64,000 nucleotides of DNA from Ailurus styani (Eukaryota > Chordata > Mammalia > Carnivora > Ailuridae). Below, in pieces: positions 56,280 through 64,000 of this stretch (positions are counted from its first letter, which is position 1; each line of letters opens with the position of its first letter). Both the position numbers and the translations under genes were made by a program. The notes under the pieces were generated by a model. The model searched no databases. It was not told where the DNA came from and saw nothing but the letters and a program-made list of their open reading frames with translations. The DNA lies in the NCBI GenBank assembly GCA_002007465.1, contig LNAC01000163.1:372137-436136 (forward strand), in the 5' to 3' direction.

Positions 56280-58280
56280 TGGAAATGCAGTGAAGCCATG
56301 GCAGTTAGAGATCGCAAAGCAAAATAGCTGAGAGGAGAAACCTTTTCAGAGAGAACTCCAGAGACCTGCAACCTGAGTTTTCAGCTGAGTATTGATCAAT
56401 GGATTTAAGTAAGAAAACTGTCTGAGCCTGGGGAAAGAAGTGGGCAAAAGGAATGGAGAACAATCCCAAAGCTCAAACAGAGCTGGGAAAATTTCATTTC
56501 CCACTAACAAGAGTGGAAAATATCATTATTCATGGGACAGGACATTGGGTAGAACAATTGGAGGATTTTACCTAAAGTTATCCAAAGGCCATTGGTCTTA
56601 GCTCAGAAATCTTAACAATAAAACCAGAAAAGTATTTCCAAGCAATTTAACTTAATTCCAAACTAAAGTTAAAGAGTATTTATAAAAATATAACATACCC
56701 AGCTCCCAAGAAGAAAAAATTCTTAATATCAGATACCCAATTAAGAAAAATATCAGGAATGCAAAGATGCAGGAAAGTTGGACCCATAATAGGGAAATAA
56801 TTCTATATTAATAATCTTTCAAGTGAATTCATAATGGAACTAGTACACAAGGCGCCAGAATGTTATAAAAATATATTTTCTATGTTCACAAAGTTTGAGA
56901 GAGGATTGTATATCAAGTAGAGATATGGAAGAAATAAAAAGGCCCAAATAAAGTCCTAGAGATGAAAAGAAAAATATTTGAGACAAAAATATGCTAGATG
57001 GAATTAACAGCAGATTAGACATTGCAGAAGGAAAAGTTAATTTGAAGGCACGGCAATGGAAACTATCCAAAATAAGACATACTGAGGGGAAAAAAAGCTC
57101 CAACAACAAAAAAGTGAACTGAGTATCAATGAATTGTGAGACAATTTCAGATTGTCTAATACTGGAGTTCTAAAGAAAAAGGAAGAAAACAGAAAAAAAA
57201 ATTTGAAAATACCTGATGAAAAACTATTCCCAATTTGATTAAAACCATAAAGCTACAGATATACAAAGGTCCAAATTACTCCAATCACAAATAAACAAAA
57301 AGACTATTTAAATTTGTATTCAAAAGATCTTTTAAATATTAATAAGAATACTACCTCAGGCATAAATAGGCTGAAAGATTTTATCATCAACAGCCCCTTA
57401 CAGGTATGTGAAAAGAAGTCTTTTAGGTACATAATGTAGGGACATCTGGATCTATATGAAGGAATGAAGAACAGGAAAAATGATAAATATCTGTGAAAAT
57501 GTGTCTGACAATCTATTTTTCTAATTTTAAAAATCTTTTAAAGATAATTCACTTTTTTTTTTAAGATTTGATTTATTTAATTTGGAGAAGAGAGAGAGAG
57601 CATGAGTGTAGGTGGGGAGGGGCAGAAGGAGAGGGAGAAGCAGATTCTCCATTGAGCAGGGAGCCCAGTGCAAAGCTCAATCCAAGGACCCCAAGATCAG
57701 AACCTGAGCCAAAGGCAGATGCTTAACTGACTGAGCCATGTAGGTGCCCCGATAATTAGATATTTAAAGCAAAGTCAATAACGATACAATGTGGAGTTTT
57801 TATTTTATATTTATTTAGAAATAAAGTAAATAAAAATAATAACTCAAAGGCCTAGTAGGGGCAGGAGTTTAGGTGTAGAAGTATATTAAGTTTTGTATAT
57901 GACACATAAAGTGGTATAATGTGATATAAAATGTACTAATGTAAGTTAAAAATGTTTACCATAAACCCACTAAAAACAAAAACATAAGAAAGTTAGCTAA
58001 TAGATAACAAAAGAAAGTTTAATTTTAAAAATACAATTAATATTTTGGAAGAGGTAAACAAAAAGGAGGAAGGGAACAAGATCAGACAGGAAAAATAGAA
58101 AAAAAAATAGCAATTTGGTGAATTTAAAACCAGCAATGTCAATAATCACATTAAAAAGTCAGTGGATCAAACATCACAACAAAAAGAGATTACATCAGAT
58201 TTGTAAAAGTGTAAGCTCCAAATAAATAGTGTTTACAAGAAAACTTTATTAAATATAAAGAAACCAATTGTTTAAAGGAA
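56280..58280 (+). mobile_element. Ancient L1M, 5' region to ORF2 start, sense
   Basis: Purine-rich sense sequence with L1M landmarks: 'acaggtatgtgaaaagaagtc' zone, 'tggatctatatgaaggaatgaag' (57449), 'taaagataattcac' (57538), 'gacacataaagtggtataatgtgat' (57901), 'accagcaatgtcaataatcacattaaa' (58130), 'gtttacaagaaaac' (58231). It is far too mutated to code. A CAN-SINE is inserted at 57551-57751. Confidence 0.72.
57551..57751 (-). mobile_element. CAN-SINE, older, reverse
   Basis: T-rich tail 57552-57562, 'ggtggggaggggcagaaggagagggagaagcag', head to about 57751. 'GATAATT' lies on both sides (57543-57549 and 57752-57758), a short remnant TSD. Confidence 0.9.
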
Positions 58281-58624
58281 GTAGTTTTTTTCACTATACC
58301 ATGCTGATCATATTTATCGAGTGAAAGCTAGGGTCATGTATTAACAATAGGTTAAAGTAGATTTAAGAAGGGAAGGAAAGTATAACTTCACAGACATGTT
58401 ACCTTAGTCAGGTGATTAGGGTTAACATAAAGAGTGAAAAATCATGGTGACAAAATGTGGTTCTGATATGTTATTTAAATGGAAGTTTAATTCTCTGGTT
58501 TTCCTTCCCAAAGTCTAAAACCCAGTCTAAACATGAGGTAATATCAGAAAACTCCCAATAGAGAAGCATGCTACAAAACACCTGACTGGTGCTGTTCCAT
58601 ACTCTGAAGGCCATCAGAAGCAAA
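58281..58624. other. Non-coding stretch, old repeat material
   Basis: Part of an old repeat whose second half seems to continue at 58816-59060 ('agacaactaaatgtggaatgctggctagagatctggaacag', 'gtaagatgttaataataggggaatc', 'gagaactctctgtatcatctttgcaa'). Family not assigned. Confidence 0.4.
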
Positions 58625-58815
58625 GTTAACAATACTGTATGGTATACTTGAAATCTGCTAAAATGATAGACCTTAAGTTTTATTACTATAAAGCAATAAA
58701 AATAAACAGTAACTATGTGAGGTGATGTATATATTAATTAGTTTGATTATGCTCAATATTTATCAACATATACAGATACCAAAATATCAAGTTGTATACA
58801 CCTTAAATAATTTAC
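58625..58815 (+). mobile_element. L1M 3' end, sense
   Basis: 'agttaacaatactgtatggtatacttgaaatctgctaaaatgatagacc...gtaactatgtgaggtgatgtatatattaatt...caagttgtatacacct' is an L1MA/L1MB-type 3' UTR in order. Confidence 0.75.
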
Positions 58816-59060
58816 AATTTAAGGAGATAAGACAACTAAATGTGGAATGCTGGCTAGAGATCTGGAACAGAAAGAGAACATTAGGTAAAAACTAAAGAAA
58901 TATGAATAAAGCTTAGATTTTAGCTTCTAATATCAGTATGGATTCTTTAATTTGGTAATCGTGCCACACTAATGTAAGATGTTAATAATAGGGGAATCAC
59001 GGTGTGAGGTATATGAGAACTCTCTGTATCATCTTTGCAATCTTTTTGTGTTTCTAAAAC
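58816..59060 (+). repeat. Ancient interspersed repeat, second part
   Basis: Continuation of the repeat at 58560-58624 after the L1M insertion ('gacaactaaatg', 'gaacagaaagagaacattagg', 'gggaatcacggtgtgaggtatatgagaactctctg'). Family not assigned. Confidence 0.5.
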
Positions 59061-59069
59061 TTTATTTTT

Positions 59070-59258
59070 CTTTTTTTAAAAATATTTCATTTATTTGACA
59101 GAGAGTGAGGGAGCACAAGCAGAGGGAGCAGCAGAGGAAGAGGGAGAAGCACGTTTCCCACTGAGCAGGGAGCCCAATGTGGGTCTCTGTCCTGGGACCC
59201 CAGGATCATGACCTGTGCCAAAGGAAGATGCTTAACCTACTGAGCTACCCAGGCACCC
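59070..59258 (-). mobile_element. CAN-SINE, reverse
   Basis: CTAAAACTTTATTTTT (59054-59069) and CTAAAACTGTTTATTTTTT (59259 on) flank it, an imperfect TSD. The body has older-type features ('gcagcagaggaagagggagaagcac'). Confidence 0.92.
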
Positions 59259-59284
59259 CTAAAACTGTTTATTTTTTAAGGTGT

Positions 59285-60465
59285 TTATATACCCTTCCAT
59301 ATGATACGAATATTCTATTCCTAGATAATTCACCCAATAGAAATGAAAGTATATGTTCCTACCAAAAATTTTATACACATTTAGCTGCTTTATTTGAAAT
59401 AGACAAAAATAAAAACAACACTAATGTCTATCAACAAATGAGTGGATATACAAAATGTGGTCTTCCCATACAAAGTAGTACAAATCAGCCAAACAAAGGA
59501 ATCAACTATTGATACATGCAACAATATGAATGAAAATGAAAATAATTATTCTGAATGAGAGTTCAGAAAAAACATTTTACATACTGTATGATCCTATTTT
59601 CGGGAATTCTGTAGAATATAAACTAATCTCTAGTGACAAATCAGATCAGTAGATGCTAGAGGTCAGTGGGGTAGGGATAGGAAGGAAGAAGAATGGATTA
59701 CAGAAGATTTTGATGCAGGCAGGCTGGGTCTGAGGACCTGGAGGGGGATCCTGCAGCAGCCAAGAGGGTCTTTGGTTTCATGCAGGAAAAAAATCAAATG
59801 GAGCCAGAGAAAGTGAAAACAAGAGTTTATTGAATAGTTTAAGTGACAGGTAGAGAATTATGCAGGGAGTGTCTGGAGACTCAAACAGGAAGGGAGAAGG
59901 AGCCTTGTCCTTGCTTGGGGTTAGGGGTTTATATTGGAAAAGATGTCTAGGGTACCTGTTCATTTAGGAATCTACGGTAGGGCCTCATCAAAGATGACTG
60001 AAAGGTGAGTAATGGATGTTATTTTAGAAATCATGAGGGTAAGGGCTGTTGATACCAGTATCCGCTGAAGTCTGTTTGAAGGTAATGATCTGGAACATGT
60101 TTGGGATCTGGCTCTTCTTAGATGTTATCAGGTGTTTGGGGACTTTGGATAAAACTCAGAGAATGGTTTTCTTTCTTGCTTCCCCCCTGAAGTGGGAACA
60201 CAGCTTCTTTGGCTGATTCAGAGGCAAAATATAGAACATGGTTAAATAGGGCTTCGCAGAAAAACAGAAACAAAGCCTTTCTAAAATGGAGTCCCTTCAG
60301 CTTCTCTGCCTCAGTTGCATGGAAACTTCAGAAGGTTATGAATATGTTGTTGTGGTAATGGTTTCACAAGTTTATAGATATATCAAATCTTGTAAAACTA
60401 TATCCCTTAAAGATGTGAAATTTATTATATGTTAGTTATACTCCCAATAAGTCTATAAAAAGTAA
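59285..60465 (+). mobile_element. L1M ORF2 end and 3' UTR, split by an ERV LTR
   Basis: 59285-59713 ('caacactaatgtctatcaacaaatgagtggatatac', 'tactgtatgatcctattttcgg', 'aactaatctctagtgacaaatcagatcagtag') continues at 60320-60465 ('ggaaacttcagaaggttatgaatatg...gtgaaatttattatatgttagttatactcccaataagtc'). The two parts are collinear in L1M, so the LTR inserted into an existing L1M. Confidence 0.8.
59714..60319 (-). mobile_element. Solo LTR of an ERV1-type (gammaretrovirus-like) element
   Basis: About 606 bp starting and ending TGCA on both strands, inserted in an L1M. On the minus strand a TATAAACC-type box (about 59928-59936) precedes AATAAA (59826-59831) by about 100 bases, then a pyrimidine-rich U5-like region. 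No gag, pol or env sequence adjoins it, so it is a solo LTR. The TSD is not clear (TTGA-like left, TGGA-like right), which limits certainty. The 59778-59963 frame is incidental. Confidence 0.6.
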
Positions 60466-62024
60466 AACGAAGGAGCTGATAAACTCACAGTAAGAGCTGA
60501 GAATATAATTGTATAAATAACTCATAATTTCATCTCAACTAATACTTGTTTAAAGTTTTATTCTTCCAAATTTTTACTTACTATATGTTATTTCTCCCAG
60601 ATTAAGTGGACAATTTTTGCCTAGTTGTTTGAACTAAAATTTTTATTAAAATATCTGTACAAAGGAATTGATTTCCCCAAACATATTTTTGAAGCGGTTG
60701 TCAGTTACATTTTCCTGTTCAACAAACACAATCATCTTTCCAGGGAACTTCACTTAAAGTGCATTAATATTCATAATCTATCTGGAAATTGTCACAGTAG
60801 TCATTCCTTCCATTTAGACATTTTATTTTCCTGTTAAAATGCAAATATATTATCTGGGAGGATGAACACATTAAATCATTAGCAACCATTATAAATATGG
60901 TTCAATTAGCTCAATAGTCTGTCTGTACTCCTTGGAAGAATAAGGAGGAGTTAATGGTATTAGGGAGTCGGTACTCAGGACAAGAAGTAATTGACTTTGA
61001 AGAATCAGCTCTCCTTAAGCATCTTGGTAAACAGCCAAATGAAAGGCATCATAGAACCTGATTACTTAGCGAGGTTACAAAGGAATGAGGAAATAGTCAT
61101 AATCTTAACTAAAACATCCTTGTTCTTGGTCTTAAATTGTTTGTGGTATGTGAAGATATTTATACATTCAGGCAATTTCATGCTTGGTCTTTTTTAAAGT
61201 ATATGCTTTAAAAAATATAGAATTTTTAAATATTTGAAACCATGATTGTTATTTCAAATCTGTAAGTTTACAAAATGACATTCATTTTTGATCTTCTGTC
61301 TATTGATATAAATATTATAGCTGCTAGGCTGGAAGTATTCTGGCAATTTTATGTTATAGGGCTAAAAAATGTACTTACGACATTTTAAATTTGAGGGATT
61401 ATCATCATTCTTTCAGTCAGTTTATTTATGGAATGCTTGTTCTGCTCCAGGACTAGGGTAGTAATGGGGAAATAAAACACACAATTTCTGTTTCAACCAT
61501 ATTTGATTGGGGAGTGTATAATTTAGGAATTCTAATCACATATCGGGCCTGAATTACCTTAAAATATGACCTTAAAATATATTTGTTATTAACATATGAG
61601 ATGCATTATTCTATTGAATTTCAAATCAATTTAATATTTGGTGGAGGAAAATATAGTCTCTAACCACAAGATCCACAAGAAACTGACAAAAGCAGTAAGG
61701 AATAAAACCTCTAGCAAAGGAAATGTAGGATTCCTCAATGTAAAGATAATTGGATAATTGGTTCCAGTCTAATTTTTTTTTCTACCTCAGTCTTCTGCAT
61801 TTACTCTGGGGTGGAGAATTACATTTTGAGAAGCCTAAGAAGTTAGTTTGTAGGAAGTGATTTGCACCTTATAGATAACACATGATTACACATAGATACT
61901 GTCAAATGTGTATGTATTCCCAGTGAGATTTTTAGGATAGATGGGGATCTGTGAAATCAACAAGATCATATGTAAACTTCAGATAATGGCAATAGAAGAG
62001 TTTATTTTAAATTAAGATGTATTT
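60466..62024. other. Non-coding stretch
   Basis: About 1.5 kb without a gene or assignable repeat. A fragment near 61425-61470 ('gcttgttctgctccaggactagggtag') may be an old MIR or L3 piece. Frames at 60625-61197 lack motifs. Confidence 0.45.
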
Positions 62025-62042
62025 AAATTCCTAAATATTTAT

Positions 62043-62231
62043 GGGGCGCCTGTGTGGCTCAGTAGGTTAAGTGTTGGACTCTTGGTTTTGATTCAGGTCA
62101 TGATCTCATGGGTCCTAAAATCAAGCCAGGCATGGGGCTCCAGGCTCAGCAGGGAATCTGCTTAAAGATTCTCTCCCTCTCCCCCCCCCACTCATGCTCT
62201 CTAAAGTAAATAAATCTTCAAGAAAAAAATA
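62043..62231 (+). mobile_element. CAN-SINE
   Basis: Head GGGCGCCTGTGTGGCTCAG with an older-type body. TSD AAATTCCTAAATATTTAT (62025-62042) and AAATTCTTAAATATGTAT (62232-62249), with two mismatches. Confidence 0.95.
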
Positions 62232-62249
62232 AAATTCTTAAATATGTAT

Positions 62250-62630
62250 ATATGATAGCATGTGTGAAATTTATTCATCAACTTTATTAATATGTAATTG
62301 ACTAAGCGGAATCACTTAAGGCAGCAAATTTCATTTGAAGCAAAAAAAAAGATTATATACTGATGTTGACAGTAGAAGATAACATGTGAGATGTAGCAGT
62401 GGTTAACAGGTCTAGAAGACAGAGTGAAGAAAGACTAGGGGATGACTAAATTGAAGAGCATATATATATACATTTGCATATGGATATACATTTGAATATT
62501 ATAAGGACAAATATAAATTAAAAATAAAAGACTTAAATTTCCCTAATGAAATTAGAAAAGAGATTTCTCCCCCATCCATTTTCTTAGAGCATTTACTTTA
62601 GAAAATTGTAATTATAAGTACTTTTCCCTC
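62250..62630. other. Non-coding stretch
   Basis: Contains a TATATA and TGCATATGG alternating patch at 62460-62495. No gene. Confidence 0.5.
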
Positions 62631-62645
62631 TTTGAAATCAATATA

Positions 62646-62841
62646 GGGGCTCCTGGGTGGCCCAGCTGTTAAGCTTCTGCCTTCAGCTCAGGACATGATC
62701 CCAGGGTCCTGGGATCGAGCCCCACATCAGGCTCCCTGCTCAGTGGGAAACCTGCTTCTCCCTCTCCCGCTCCCCCTGCTTGTGTACCCTCTTTTGCTGT
62801 GTCTCTGTCAAATAAATAAATAAAATCTTTAAAAAAAAAAA
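62646..62841 (+). mobile_element. CAN-SINE
   Basis: Head GGGCTCCTGGGTGGCCCAG; 'cccctgcttgtgtaccctc' is of the non-mustelid type. TSD GAAATCAATATA (62634-62645) and GAAATCAACGTA (62842-62853), with two mismatches. Confidence 0.95.
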
Positions 62842-62853
62842 GAAATCAACGTA

Positions 62854-63603
62854 AATCCTTTTGAAAACCAGATAGGCATTTTGTCAGCTTTATGATCCAG
62901 AAATGTCTTTATAAAGGCCAAAGAATCATTTCTTTGAATGTAAACATCTTTACATTTTTTTCAAATGTAAGCATCAAAGGAAATAGCACACCTGTCTCAC
63001 AGTTTCTGCAGCAGGAGCTGAGCCAAACTTCAGTAGACACCATGCTTCAAGTTGTAAGACTACCTCTTGCCACAAAAACACAAGAAGTTTTTGGGGTTTT
63101 TTATCTCCTGGATAAAGTCAATAAGCTAAGAGATGGTCAGCCCAATTAACAGATATATTAGGGTGAACTCTGTATGACAAAAGGTGCTGTCAACCTCTTG
63201 CTTGAAGACTAGTCATTGTTTCTGGTTGAGGGTATAATGGATTGTATCCGTCTGGCTATGTAAGAGTGAGAATGGATTGCTTGTGATGCACATTATGTTA
63301 CATTTCCATTTAATGCTTATTTAACAATATATGCATTTCCTCTAATGCCTTTGTAGAAAGGATTTCTGGGTAGACAAAATTTTGTTCTTAATTATATTTC
63401 CCCAATAATATGCATATACATATACATTCACAACATATGCGTGTGTGCATATGTACATATGTATGTGTGCTTCTGGCCAAATTTTTGTCCTGATGTCGCA
63501 ATTATATGTTATAGGTACTTATATATTTTAAAGGTTGAAATATTCTGATTAAACAGATAGAGCTCTAGCAGAAGTTTACTTGTATCCTTCAAAAACCCTG
63601 ATT
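62854..63603. other. Non-coding stretch
   Basis: The 62892-63149 frame (85 codons) has no recognised domain. 63408-63472 is an alternating TA/TG/CA-rich patch. No supported gene. Confidence 0.5.
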
Positions 63604-63619
63604 AAGAACTATATTTGGG

Positions 63620-63822
63620 GGGGAGCAACTTGGTGGCTCAGCCCTTAAGCCGCTGCCTTCAGCTCAGGTCATGAGCCCAGGACCAGTCCTGGGATCGAGC
63701 CCTGCATAGGGGGCCCTGCTCCACGGGAAGCCTGCTTCTCCCTCTCCCACTCCCCCTGCTTGTGTTCCCTCTCTCTCTTTGTCTCTCTCTGTCAAACAAA
63801 TAAATAAAATCTTAAAACAAAA
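63620..63822 (+). mobile_element. CAN-SINE
   Basis: TSD AAGAACTATATTTGGG (63604-63619) and AAGAACTCTATTTGGG (63823-63838), with one mismatch. The head is degraded (GGGAGCAACTTGGTGGCTCAG). A short local duplication, 'gaccagtcctgggatcgag', lies in the B-box area. Confidence 0.93.
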
Positions 63823-63837
63823 AAGAACTCTATTTGG

Positions 63838-63945
63838 GGTGCCTGGTTGCCTCAGTCAGAGGAGCATATGACTCTTGATCTCATGACTGTGGGTTTGAGC
63901 CCCATGTTGGGTGTAGAGATTACTAAAATAAATACAGTTTATGAA
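63838..63945 (+). mobile_element. CAN-SINE, short older subtype
   Basis: 'ggtgcctggttgcctcagtcagaggagcatatgactcttgatctcatgactgtgggtttgagccccatgttgggtgtagagattactaaaataaat' is the roughly 100-bp carnivore SINE type lacking the CT-rich 3' block. It abuts the preceding SINE. Confidence 0.9.
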
Positions 63946-64000
63946 AGCTAAGTATATAAACTATGCAACATGATTTTAAATGTAATTAGAAATGTGTATT

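Noticed and set aside
59714..60319. A longer provirus around the LTR
   Set aside because: Collinear L1M sequence continues directly on both sides, leaving no room for gag, pol or env.

Overview
This window looks like non-coding nuclear DNA from a caniform carnivore, most likely a mustelid (ferret, mink, otter or badger type). The evidence is about 29 copies of a tRNA-derived CAN-SINE with the head GGGCGCCTGGGTGGCTCAG, many with the 'CTACTTGTGATCTC...' run before the AAATAAATAAAATCTT tail that I associate with mustelids. The L1 elements are also of carnivore type. The species call rests on recalled family features, not on a search. I found no convincing protein-coding exon, no functional RNA gene, no CRISPR array and nothing bacterial. 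Almost all longer open frames are either L1 fragments or chance frames.

Layout. 1-2050 is the 5' end of a minus-strand L1 that still has its CpG-rich promoter and the start of ORF1; it runs off the left edge. 2.0-9.4 kb is old sequence with an L2, a MIR, two possible pseudogene remnants and two L1 insertions carrying 5' inversions. 9.4-24 kb has an old L1M, scattered SINEs, a CG/CA tract and an ERV LTR around 23 kb. 24-36 kb is rich in LTRs (MLT1 and MST types), two 74-bp L1 insertions, a 58-bp exact duplication, an L1 inserted into an MST LTR (with the only assembly gap, 31 Ns at 31359-31389), and a 918-bp block that looks like a retrocopied transcript ending in a SINE. 36-49 kb has a sense L1 carrying a locally copied 29-bp patch, a minus-strand L1M, a MER5A and more SINEs. 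46.9-53.5 kb is bounded by a pair of about 278-bp inverted repeats that I could not assign. 53.6-64 kb holds a SINE nested in a SINE, a long ancient sense L1M, an ERV1-type solo LTR nested in an L1M, and a run of SINEs at the right edge.

There is no gene set working together here. The content is a layered record of retrotransposition: L2, MIR, MER5A, L1M and MaLR form the oldest layer, and CAN-SINEs and carnivore L1s with visible target-site duplications (TSDs) form the youngest. The observations most worth checking are the inverted-repeat pair, the SINE-terminated retrocopy and two short templated duplications.
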